A DNA stretch of 64,000 nucleotides, taken from positions 429,894 to 493,893 of the forward strand of contig NZ_JAEMUW010000001.1 in the NCBI RefSeq assembly GCF_016598485.1. Reading direction: 5' to 3'. The stretch is from Micromonospora coerulea. GTDB taxonomy: Bacteria > Actinomycetota > Actinomycetes > Mycobacteriales > Micromonosporaceae. Shown piece by piece: positions 1-6,950 of the stretch. Under the pieces are notes generated by a model. It saw only the letters and a list, made by a program, of their open reading frames with translations, searched no databases and was not told the origin of the DNA. Position numbers and translations under genes: made by a program. Position 1 is the stretch's first letter. Each line of letters opens with the position of its first letter.

Positions 1-361
1 CATCGACACCTTCACGATCATGCCGTTCGACTTCGGCGGCGGCGCGAACATGTACCAGAACACGGTGAACGCGGCCGAAGGGCTGAAGAACGCGCTGAAG
101 ACCGCGTTCGGCTGGTCCGACGCCACCGCGTACGCGCACATGGGCATCTCCGGCATGAACGGCCTCTCCGACCAGCAGGAGCTCACCTCCCCGGCCACCT
201 GGACGCAGATCCGGGACTGGGCGAAGGCCCGGGCGCTGTCCCGCTTCACCTTCTGGTCGGTCAACCGGGACCGCCCCTGCGCAGGCGGGGGAGTGGTGTC
301 CAACTGCTCCGGCATCGCCCAGAACACCTGGGAGTTCACCTCGATCACCGCGCAGTACTGA
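1..361 (+). CDS. GH18 chitinase, C-terminal fragment
   Basis: The frame is already open at base 2 and stops at TGA 359-361, so only about the last 119 residues are in the window. The visible part reads IDTFTIMPFDFGGG and ends NTWEFTSITAQY. These match the late barrel strands of secreted bacterial family-18 chitinases of the Streptomyces ChiD type, which hydrolyse chitin outside the cell. The conserved FTFWSVNRDRPC strand near the end supports this. The catalytic DxxDxDxE segment, signal peptide and any carbohydrate-binding module lie upstream of the window and cannot be judged. A neighbouring GH18 subfamily with another polysaccharide substrate is the main alternative. Confidence 0.8.
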   Translation, partial: IDTFTIMPFDFGGGANMYQNTVNAAEGLKNALKTAFGWSDATAYAHMGISGMNGLSDQQELTSPATWTQIRDWAKARALSRFTFWSVNRDRPCAGGGVVSNCSGIAQNTWEFTSITAQY

Positions 362-391
362 GCCGGAGAGCTGAGGAGCGTGTCGTCGCGG

Positions 392-1063
392 TCAGCGGCC
401 GGCGGTCATCGACTGCCGGCCGCGCCGCGCGCGCCGCTTCCGGATCTTCTTGGCCACCCAGCTGACGATCATGAAGGCGAACACCGCGAAGATCGCGTAG
501 TTGAACCAGTGGCTGTACCGGCCCACCTCCTGCCACCGGGAGCCCAGCGCATAGCCGAGCCCGACGATCACCGCGTTCCACACCCCGCTGCCAATCGTGG
601 TGAGCAGGACGAACTCGCCCAACGGCATCCGGTTCGCCCCGGCCGGGACCGACACCAGGCTGCGTACCACCGGCACCACCCGGCCGATCAGCACCGCCCA
701 CCGGCCGTGCCGCTCGAACCAGCGGTCGGCCCGTTCCAGATCGTCCCGGTCGACCAGCGGGATGTGGTCCAGCCAGCGCTTCAACCGCTCCTCGCCGAGC
801 GCCGCGCCGAGCCAGTAGAGCACCAGCGCCCCGAGCAACGAACCCGCGGTGGCGGCGAGCACGATCAGCACCACGTTGAACCGGCCCTCGGCGGAGAGGT
901 AGCCCGCCATCGCCAGCACGATCTCGCTCGGGATCGGCGGGATGATGCTCTCCAGCGCCACCAGGACGGCCACCCCGAGCGCGCCCAGCGAGTCGATGAC
1001 GCTCGCCACCCACCCGGTCAGCCCGCTGAATTGGTTCGGGTCGACGTTCTGGGCGAGAGCCAT
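392..1063 (-). CDS. DedA family membrane protein
   Basis: This is a 223-residue polytopic membrane protein of the DedA/SNARE-associated family (PF09335), thought to act as proton-linked lipid flippases or scramblases. The family signature is present: ESIIPPIPSEIVLAMAGYL near the N-terminus and the GRVVPVVRSLVSVPAG segment with its conserved arginines. Hydrophobic segments alternate along the protein and the C-terminus is basic (KKIRKRRARRGR). I chose the ATG at 1063 because GGAAGGA sits six bases upstream; an in-frame ATG at 1093 has no such site. It is monocistronic and convergent with the chitinase. Substrate unknown. Confidence 0.88.
   Translation of the reverse strand: MALAQNVDPNQFSGLTGWVASVIDSLGALGVAVLVALESIIPPIPSEIVLAMAGYLSAEGRFNVVLIVLAATAGSLLGALVLYWLGAALGEERLKRWLDHIPLVDRDDLERADRWFERHGRWAVLIGRVVPVVRSLVSVPAGANRMPLGEFVLLTTIGSGVWNAVIVGLGYALGSRWQEVGRYSHWFNYAIFAVFAFMIVSWVAKKIRKRRARRGRQSMTAGR
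395..423. terminator. Hairpin between convergent chitinase and DedA genes
   Basis: GCGGCCGGC (395-403) pairs with GCCGGCCGC (415-423) across an 11-base loop. It lies 34 bases past the chitinase stop and overlaps the last codons of the convergent DedA gene. There is no T-tract, as is common in actinomycete terminators. Confidence 0.4.
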
Positions 1064-1095
1064 GGGCGTCCTTCCGGGCCGGGGATCGGACACTG

Positions 1096-1120
1096 GTACC
1101 CCGCCCGTGTCCGGTCACAC
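1096..1120 (-). promoter_or_regulatory. Possible sigma-B-type promoter of the DedA gene
   Basis: Read on the minus strand, GTGT (1117-1120), 15 bases and GGGTAC (1096-1101) fit the loose Streptomyces sigma-B pattern GNNT-N14-16-GGGTAC. The -35 part is very degenerate, so this is weak. Confidence 0.3.
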
Positions 1121-1151
1121 CTGCCGGTGACCCGGCCCACTGATCAGCCGG

Positions 1152-1763
1152 TCAGTCCTCCGGGTGCAGCGCGGCGTCGGCCGGCCCGCTCCGCCAGCCG
1201 GTGAACCGGACGGTCAGCCCGTCGCGGGTCGGCGAGCAGCAGAACGGTCCGGCCGAGGCCACCGCCTCCGGAGGGAGCGGGGCGAGCCGGACCAGCCGCC
1301 ACGGCTCCTCGTCGACCCGCGCCCGGACGGTCAGCGCGTCACCGGACCGGCTGACCCGCACGGTCACCTCCCGCCCGAACCACTCCGGCACCGGGGCCAG
1401 CGACCAGTCCGACAGTTCCCGGGTCACCACCGCGCCGAGCTGTGGCAGCCCGTCGCTCAGTTCCAACCCGGTCTTGACCCAGTTCCGCTCGTCCACGTGG
1501 ACCAGCACGCCGGCCTGGTCGAACTGGCTGGTGTAGTCGAGCAGGAAGCTCACCTCGACCGCGCTCCCGCCGGGCAGCGGGGCGAGCAGCGCCGGGCCGT
1601 TGTCGCGCACGAAGCCGTAACTGGTGTGCCGCCACATGTCGGTCTCCGGACCCGGCTCCACCAGCAGGTGCCCCTCGGCGGTCCGGTCCACGCGTACCGG
1701 CGGGTGCAGCCACCGGCCAGCGTCCCAGTCCATCTCGTGCGGGGCCACCTCATGATCATCCAT
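1152..1763 (-). CDS. DUF1349 domain protein
   Basis: This 203-residue cytoplasmic protein has the DUF1349 fold, a concanavalin-like beta-sandwich found in proteins called 'regulation of enolase 1'. Recognisable blocks are DMWRHTSYGFVRDNGPALL, the VSFLLDYTSQFDQAGVLVHVDERNWVK strands and the C-terminal GPFCCSPTRDGLTVRFTGW. Full length compared with the family (about 190-210). The reaction is unknown; a carbohydrate-related role is only suggested by the fold and by the GH13 gene starting divergently 90 bp away. A TACGGT hexamer six bases before the ATG suggests a leaderless mRNA. Confidence 0.8.
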   Translation of the reverse strand: MDDHEVAPHEMDWDAGRWLHPPVRVDRTAEGHLLVEPGPETDMWRHTSYGFVRDNGPALLAPLPGGSAVEVSFLLDYTSQFDQAGVLVHVDERNWVKTGLELSDGLPQLGAVVTRELSDWSLAPVPEWFGREVTVRVSRSGDALTVRARVDEEPWRLVRLAPLPPEAVASAGPFCCSPTRDGLTVRFTGWRSGPADAALHPED

Positions 1764-1769
1764 GTCCGC

Positions 1770-1775
1770 ACCGTA
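1770..1775 (-). promoter_or_regulatory. -10 element of a leaderless promoter (DUF1349 gene)
   Basis: On the minus strand TACGGT is followed by exactly six bases (GCGGAC) and then the ATG at 1763. No Shine-Dalgarno sequence can fit. The TANNNT-6-start layout recurs at several other genes in this window. Confidence 0.5.
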
Positions 1776-1852
1776 CCCCGGCCGGGACCGGCGCCGACAT
1801 CGTCGAACATCGCGGGTTTGCCGGGCGCGTCGGTCGGAGACATAAGCCGGAC

Positions 1853-3505
1853 ATGGGTGACAGGTGGTACCAGGAGGCGGTCGTCTACTGCCTCGACATC
1901 GACACGTACGCGGACTCCGACGGCGACGGGGTGGGTGACATCCGCGGCCTCCTCGGCCGGCTCGACTACCTCGCCCGGCTCGGCGTGACCTGCCTGTGGC
2001 TGCATCCGATCCATCCGTCGCCGAACAAGGACGACGGGTACGACGCCACCGACTTCTACAACGTGAACCCGCGCCTGGGCACGCTCGGCGACTTCGCGGA
2101 GCTGCTGCACCAGGCGCGGAACCGGGGCATCCGGGTGATCATCGACCTGGTGGTCAACCACACCTCGGACGAACACCCGTGGTTCCAGTCCGCGCGGTCC
2201 TCACCGGACTCGCCGTACCGGGACTGGTACGTCTGGGCGGACGAGGAGCCGCCGGACCGCTACCAGGGCATGGTCTTCCCGGGCGAGCAGACCGAGACGT
2301 GGAGCTACGACCGGATCGCCAAGGCGTGGTACTACCACCGGTTCTACAAGTTCCAGCCCGACCTCAACATGGCGAACCCGAAGGTCCGCGAAGAGGTCAA
2401 GAAGATCATGTCGTTCTGGCTCCAGCTCGGCGTCTCCGGTTTCCGGATGGACGCGGTGCCGTTCATCATCGAGCTGACCGAGGCCGGCAACCCGGACTCC
2501 CCGAAGGACATGGACTTCCTCACCGAGCTGCGCCAGCACGTCCAGTGGCGCCGGGGCGACGCGATCCTGCTCGCCGAGGCGAACGTCGAGCCGGACCAGC
2601 TGCCGGTCTACTTCGGCGACAGCGGCGGCTCGGCCAACCGGCTGCACATGCTCTTCGATTTCATGCTGAACGGGCGGCTGATGCTCGCCCTGGCCCGGCA
2701 GGACCCGGAGCCGGTGATCGAGGCGCTGCGGGACACTCCGAAGTTGCCACAGGGTGGGCAGTGGGCGACGTTCCTGCGCAACCACGACGAGATCGACCTG
2801 TCCCGGCTGACCGCCGAGCAGCGCAACCAGGTGTACGAGCAGTTCGGCCCCGACGAGGACATGCGCCTCTACGGCCGGGGTATCCGCCGCCGGCTCGCCT
2901 CGATGCTCGGCAACGACCGGCGGCGCATCGAGCTGGCGTACGCCCTGCAGTTCTCGCTGCGCGGTACGCCGGTGCTCCGCTACGGCGAGGAGATCGGCAT
3001 GGGCGAGGACCTGTCGCTGCCCGGGCGGGAGGCGATCCGGACCCCGATGCAGTGGTCGTACAAGGAGAATGCCGGCTTCTCCACCGCGGAGCCGGAGAAG
3101 CTGGTCCGCCCGGTGATCGACAAGGGTGAGTTCAGCTACGAGAAGGTCAACGTGACCGCCCAGCGGCGGGATCCCCGCTCGCTGCTGGCCTGGTTCGAGC
3201 GGATGATCCGTACGCTGCGGGAAGCCCCGGAGATCGGCTCGGGCACGACCACCCACATCGACGTGCCGATGCCGCCCGGGGTGCTGGCGCACCGCGCCGA
3301 CGGTCCGACCGGGACGATGGTCTTCCTGCACAACCTGGGCACCGAGGACGCCGAGGTGGACCTGAGCAGCCTCCAGCCCGAGGCGGACCTGCCGATCGAC
3401 GTGCTCGCCGACCGAGGGTACGGCGACGTGGGCAAGCTGGAGCGGCTGAAGGTCTCCGGCTACGGGTACCGCTGGATCCGGCTCTGCCGGGGCCAGCCCG
3501 TCTGA
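1853..3505 (+). CDS. GH13 trehalose synthase / alpha-glucosidase-like protein
   Basis: This 550-residue cytoplasmic enzyme has the full GH13 barrel. The calcium loop DSDGDGVGD is at residues 21-29 and region I DLVVNHT at 98-104. Region II GFRMDAVPF carries the nucleophile D200. Region III AEANVE has the acid/base E242. Region IV FLRNHDE has the stabiliser D312. The sequence between regions resembles trehalose synthase (maltose-trehalose isomerase): TSDEHPWFQ, LNMANPKVREEV and IRTPMQWS. However, the N-terminal strand (VVYCLDIDTYAD) and DDGYDATDF differ from classical TreS, and no maltokinase lies next to it. An oligo-1,6-glucosidase or sucrose-active enzyme is possible. It starts divergently from the DUF1349 gene. 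Confidence 0.82.
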   Translation: MGDRWYQEAVVYCLDIDTYADSDGDGVGDIRGLLGRLDYLARLGVTCLWLHPIHPSPNKDDGYDATDFYNVNPRLGTLGDFAELLHQARNRGIRVIIDLVVNHTSDEHPWFQSARSSPDSPYRDWYVWADEEPPDRYQGMVFPGEQTETWSYDRIAKAWYYHRFYKFQPDLNMANPKVREEVKKIMSFWLQLGVSGFRMDAVPFIIELTEAGNPDSPKDMDFLTELRQHVQWRRGDAILLAEANVEPDQLPVYFGDSGGSANRLHMLFDFMLNGRLMLALARQDPEPVIEALRDTPKLPQGGQWATFLRNHDEIDLSRLTAEQRNQVYEQFGPDEDMRLYGRGIRRRLASMLGNDRRRIELAYALQFSLRGTPVLRYGEEIGMGEDLSLPGREAIRTPMQWSYKENAGFSTAEPEKLVRPVIDKGEFSYEKVNVTAQRRDPRSLLAWFERMIRTLREAPEIGSGTTTHIDVPMPPGVLAHRADGPTGTMVFLHNLGTEDAEVDLSSLQPEADLPIDVLADRGYGDVGKLERLKVSGYGYRWIRLCRGQPV

Positions 3506-3638
3506 CCACGGGCCGGCGCCGCGTGCCGAGCGGCGCGGTGCCCGGTCCCGCGTCACGGCCGGCCGCAGCCGCTTCTTACGCCCGGCGGTGGGCGGGGTTA
3601 AGCTCCTTCGATCAAGCCCAAGTTACCGGGAGGTAATC

Positions 3639-4397
3639 ATGTCGGAGGAGCCCCGCGTCGCCATCGTCACCGGAGCCGCGCGCGGTATCGGCGCGGCCAC
3701 CGCCCGCCGGCTGGCCGCCGACGGCATGGCCGTCGCCGTGGTCGACATCGAGGAGTCGGCGACGAAGGAGACGGTCGACGCGATCGCCGCGGCGGGTGGC
3801 CGGGCGCTCGGCGTGGGTGCGGACGTCGCCGATCGGGCCCAGGTGGAGGCGGCCGTCGAGCGGGTCGCCGCCGAGCTGGGCGCGCCGACCGTGCTGGTCA
3901 ACAACGCCGGCGTGCTCCGCGACAACCTGCTGTTCAAGATGACCGACGCCGACTGGGACACGGTGCTGGGCGTGCACCTGCGCGGCGCGTTCCTGTTCAG
4001 CCAGGCCGCCCAGAAGCACATGGTCGAGCGGAAGTGGGGCCGGATCGTCAACCTCTCCAGCACCTCGGCGCTGGGCAACCGGGGGCAGGCGAACTACTCG
4101 ACGGCCAAGGCCGGCCTCCAGGGCTTCACCAAGACCCTCGCCATCGAGCTGGGCCCGTTCGGGGTGACCGTGAACGCGGTCGCGCCCGGCTTCATCGTCA
4201 CCGACATGACCGCCGCCACCGCCGCCCGGATGAAGGTCGACTTCGAGGCGTTGCAGCAGCACGCCGCCGCCGAGATCCCGGTCCGCCGCCCGGGCCGGCC
4301 GGAGGACGTGGCGCACACCATCTCGTTCCTGGCCAGCGAGGGCGCGTCCTTCGTCTCGGGCCAGATCATCTACGTGGCCGGCGGCCCCAAGGCCTGA
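3639..4397 (+). CDS. fabG: SDR family 3-oxoacyl-ACP reductase-like protein
   Basis: This 252-residue classical short-chain dehydrogenase/reductase is closest in pattern to FabG. It has the cofactor motif TGAARGIG (residues 11-18), NNAG (88-91), and the catalytic set S140, Y153, K157 in LSSTSALGNRGQANYSTAK. The C-terminal PGFIVTDM and GQIIYVAGG blocks are intact. The start ATG at 3639 follows GGGAGG by five bases. It probably reduces a 3-oxoacyl thioester or similar ketone with NADPH. It stands alone, away from fatty-acid synthesis genes, so it is likely a paralogue rather than the essential FabG; the exact substrate cannot be read from the sequence. Confidence 0.8.
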   Translation: MSEEPRVAIVTGAARGIGAATARRLAADGMAVAVVDIEESATKETVDAIAAAGGRALGVGADVADRAQVEAAVERVAAELGAPTVLVNNAGVLRDNLLFKMTDADWDTVLGVHLRGAFLFSQAAQKHMVERKWGRIVNLSSTSALGNRGQANYSTAKAGLQGFTKTLAIELGPFGVTVNAVAPGFIVTDMTAATAARMKVDFEALQQHAAAEIPVRRPGRPEDVAHTISFLASEGASFVSGQIIYVAGGPKA

Positions 4398-4432
4398 CCC
4401 CGACCGCGCCCCGCGCCCCCCGCCCGCGTGAA

Positions 4433-4498
4433 GATTGGCCACTCTTTCCCGGAAAGAGTGGCCAATCCGCGTGCCATTTCCACTCTTTCCGGGAAAGA
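4433..4498. repeat. REP-like double hairpin, family A (CTCTTTCC core)
   Basis: A perfect 17-bp inverted repeat with a one-base centre (4433-4467, GATTGGCCACTCTTTCC and its complement) is followed by a second shorter hairpin (CTCTTTCC G GGAAAGAG, 4482-4498). It lies between two convergent genes and could act as a bidirectional terminator. A degenerate copy with the same two-hairpin layout lies at 45211-45268, also between convergent genes. Confidence 0.75.
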
Positions 4499-4532
4499 GG
4501 GCCGTCGCGGCACCCACGGGGTGGGGTGGGGG

Positions 4533-4985
4533 TCAAGCGGTGGCGTGGCGGGTGCGCCAGAGCCAGAGCAGGCCGAGGACCGGCAGCACCAGCGGGATGT
4601 AGCCATAGCCGCTGCCGAAGCCGGACCAGACCGTCTCGTCGGGGAAGAGTTCCTTGTCGGCCAGGCTGAGGATGCCGACCGCGACGACCCCGACCAGCTC
4701 CACCGAGCAGCAGGCCAGCGCGACCCGTCGGCCGGCGTGCCCGGCGCGGCCCAGCCCGACGGCGGCCACGATGTAGATCAGCGCGGCCACGGCGGAGAGC
4801 AGGTACGCCACCGGCGCCTCGTCGAACTTGGTGGCGATCTGCAAGCCGGCGCGCGAGGTCGCGGCGATGGCGAACAGGATGTAGACGGCGATCAGCAGCC
4901 GGCCCGGCCCCTTGTTGGTGGCGCGTCGCGGCGCGGGCGCCGGGCCGCCGGCCTCGTCCGGGCGCACCCCGACCGGCTCAGCCAC
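4533..4985 (-). CDS. Small four-TM membrane protein, unknown function
   Basis: The 150-residue product begins with a Pro/Ala-rich cytoplasmic tail (to about residue 28). About four hydrophobic segments follow: LLIAVYILFAIAATS, YLLSAVAALIYIVAAVGLG, VALACCSVELVGVVAVGIL and IPLVLPVLGLLWLW. No catalytic motif was recognised. Its start overlaps the end of the upstream membrane-protein gene by 8 bp (4978-4985), so the two are translationally coupled and likely form one complex or share a process. Confidence 0.7.
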   Translation of the reverse strand: MAEPVGVRPDEAGGPAPAPRRATNKGPGRLLIAVYILFAIAATSRAGLQIATKFDEAPVAYLLSAVAALIYIVAAVGLGRAGHAGRRVALACCSVELVGVVAVGILSLADKELFPDETVWSGFGSGYGYIPLVLPVLGLLWLWRTRHATA

Positions 4986-5382
4986 CGAGCACCTCCCAGG
5001 TCTGGCCGAGCCGGACCACCACGACCGGCGTCACCAGGCAGATCGCGCAGACGATCGCCGAGCCCCAGCGGGTGGGCTCCATCCGGGCCAGCACCCAGGC
5101 CAGCGGCGGCAGGCAGACCAGCGTCACCAGGTAGCCGAAGAAGGCGCCGGGCTCGCCCGGCCGTTCCCCGCCGCTGAGCGCGACCAGCGCCACCACGGCC
5201 AGCGCCAGCAGCGCGACCTCCAGCACGGCCAGGCCCACGAACTGCACCCGGTCCGGCGGCCGGTGGCGCAGCGCGGCCACCAGCGCCCATCCCGCCAGTA
5301 CGAGCGACAGCACGATCGTCGTCGTCGCGAGCAGACCGTCCACCGGCGAGCCGGCCGCCGCCGCGCTGGTCATCGGCGGCAT
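4978..5382 (-). CDS. Small membrane protein, unknown function
   Basis: This 134-residue protein has about four predicted membrane helices (LLATTTIVLSLVLAGWALVA, AVLEVALLALAVVALVALS-like, FFGYLVTLVCLPPLAWVLA and AIVCAICLVTPVVVV). An alternative in-frame ATG is at 5373; neither start has a strong ribosome site. It is the first gene of a two-gene unit with the overlapping 150-residue protein. It is not recognised as a named family; both proteins are probably typical conserved actinobacterial hypotheticals. Confidence 0.65.
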   Translation of the reverse strand: MPPMTSAAAAGSPVDGLLATTTIVLSLVLAGWALVAALRHRPPDRVQFVGLAVLEVALLALAVVALVALSGGERPGEPGAFFGYLVTLVCLPPLAWVLARMEPTRWGSAIVCAICLVTPVVVVRLGQTWEVLGG

Positions 5383-5543
5383 CCCGCCGGAGTCCCGTTC
5401 ACCGGGACAGCCTACTAACCCGCGTAGTACTCCCCGCCGGCCGGCTCTGAAGTGACGTCGCCTGCGCCGGGCCGGACCGGACGACTACAGTCGATCACGG
5501 CCACGACAGTCGCCGTGGCGGACGACGACAGCGGGAGTACCTC

Positions 5544-6443
5544 GTGCTGCGGTTCGGCTTGTTCGGCACCGGTCACTGGGCGGCGGAGACGCACGCCGCG
5601 GCCATCGACGCGCACCCGCGCGCCGAGCTGGCCGGGGTCTGGGGTCGGGACCCGGAGCGGGCCGCCGCGCTGGCCGGCCGGCACGGCGTGCCGGTCTTCT
5701 CCGACGTGGACGCGCTGATCGAGGCGTGCGACGCGATCGCCGTGGCGCTGCCCCCGGACGTGCAGGCCGACATCGCCGTCCGGGCCGCCTCCGCCGGCCG
5801 GCACCTGCTGCTGGACAAGCCGCTGGCGCTGAGCCTCGCCGACGCCGACCGGGTGGTCGCCGCCGCCCAGGCGTCCGGGGTGGCCTCGGTGGTCTTCTTC
5901 ACCCAGCGGTACCACCCGAACGTCACCGGCTTCCTCGCCGCGACCGCCGCGGTCGGCGGCTGGCAGCACGCGCGGGCCACCATGTTCGCCTCCATCTACC
6001 AGCCGGGCAACCCGTACGGGAACTCGCAGTGGCGGAAGGAGCGCGGCGCGCTCTGGGACATCGGCCCGCACGCGCTCTCCCTCATCCTGCCCGTGCTCGG
6101 CCGGGTCAGCCGGGTGGCCGCGATGGACGGCCCGAGCGGCCTGGTGCACCTGCTGCTCACCCATGACGGCGGGGCGACCAGCACCCTGTCGCTGACCCTG
6201 GACGCGCCGCCGGAGGCGGTGACCCGGGACTTCGTGTTCTTCGGCGAGAACGGCACCGAGACCGTGCCGCCCGGCGACGGCAATGTGCTGTCCGCGTTCG
6301 GCACCGCGATCGACCAGTTGTTGGAGGAGATCGACGCGGGCACCCGGGACCACCGCTGCGACGTCCGCTTCGGCCGCGAGGTGGTCGCGGTGCTCGACGC
6401 CGCCGCGACGGCCCGCGCCGAGGGGCGCACCGTCGACCTCTGA
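5544..6443 (+). CDS. Gfo/Idh/MocA family oxidoreductase
   Basis: This 299-residue NAD(P)-dependent sugar or cyclitol dehydrogenase has a Rossmann start FGLFGTGHWA (residues 4-13) and the family EKP motif as DKPLAL (91-96). In the C-terminal domain, IGPHALSLILPVLG supplies the conserved histidine. The protein is shorter than the usual 330-380 residues but has both domains. The start is GTG at 5544 with GGGAG six bases upstream. Substrate unknown: family members oxidise glucose-fructose, myo-inositol or amino sugars. It is monocistronic, with no linked sugar-transport genes. Confidence 0.85.
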   Translation: MLRFGLFGTGHWAAETHAAAIDAHPRAELAGVWGRDPERAAALAGRHGVPVFSDVDALIEACDAIAVALPPDVQADIAVRAASAGRHLLLDKPLALSLADADRVVAAAQASGVASVVFFTQRYHPNVTGFLAATAAVGGWQHARATMFASIYQPGNPYGNSQWRKERGALWDIGPHALSLILPVLGRVSRVAAMDGPSGLVHLLLTHDGGATSTLSLTLDAPPEAVTRDFVFFGENGTETVPPGDGNVLSAFGTAIDQLLEEIDAGTRDHRCDVRFGREVVAVLDAAATARAEGRTVDL

Positions 6444-6610
6444 CCCCGCCGCGCCGTCCGCCGCTCGTGCCGCCTCCGTCGCCGGCCGTTCGACACCGGC
6501 GGAGCGGCCGGGCGGGACGCCCACCGCGCCTGACCTGACCGCCGGTCGCCCTGCGCGCGCTCCGGCCCAGCGCCGACCCGCGGGTCGGCGCCGAGTGGCG
6601 CACCCCCGCC

Positions 6611-6802
6611 TCAGGCGAGGGTGTTCATTGCCTCGGCCAGCTCCACGGGGGAGTCGAACTGCTCCGCGGGCAGTGCCCTCAGCATCTGCAACATCTCGGT
6701 GCTGGCCCCGTTCTCCTGGCCCCAGCGGACCAGGTCCTCCCGGGAGACCGGGTAGTCGAGCCCGGCCAGGTACTCCTGCAACTGCACGCCGGTAACGGTC
6801 AT
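6611..6802 (-). CDS. DUF2795 domain protein
   Basis: This small 63-residue cytoplasmic protein matches the DUF2795 pattern throughout: LQEYLAGLDYPVSREDLVRWG followed by a helical half with LRALPAEQFDSPVELAEAMN. Members are small, acidic and of unknown biochemical role. It is divergent from the erythromycin-esterase-family gene. On its own strand a GGGTAG element lies a few bases upstream of the ATG, as it does for that gene, so the two may share stress-type regulation. Confidence 0.8.
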   Translation of the reverse strand: MTVTGVQLQEYLAGLDYPVSREDLVRWGQENGASTEMLQMLRALPAEQFDSPVELAEAMNTLA

Positions 6803-6873
6803 GCCGATCGGCTACCCGCTCCGCCCGCCGCCATGCCGCCCACACCCCCCCAGTACCGGCCTGGCGCGCCGCC

Positions 6874-6925
6874 GACGTGCCGGTTTGCCCGAGCGGGGGC
6901 CGGCCGCGGACGTGCCGGTTTGCCC
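6874..6925. repeat. 17-bp direct repeat upstream of the esterase gene
   Basis: GACGTGCCGGTTTGCCC occurs at 6874-6890 and again at 6909-6925, a 35-base period. The downstream copy supplies the GTTT element of the candidate sigma-B-type promoter. Confidence 0.7.
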
Positions 6926-6942
6926 ACGCGGGGCCCGGGTAG
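6918..6942 (+). promoter_or_regulatory. Sigma-B-type promoter candidate for the esterase gene
   Basis: GTTT (6918-6921), 15 bases and GGGTAG (6937-6942) fit the general-stress sigma-B/F consensus GTTT-N14-16-GGGTA(T/C/G) closely. The start ATG is 8 bases further on. Confidence 0.45.
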
Positions 6943-6950
6943 CCGCGGGC

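Noticed and set aside
4517..4531. Second G-quadruplex near the family A repeat.
   Set aside because: Only three G-runs are present.
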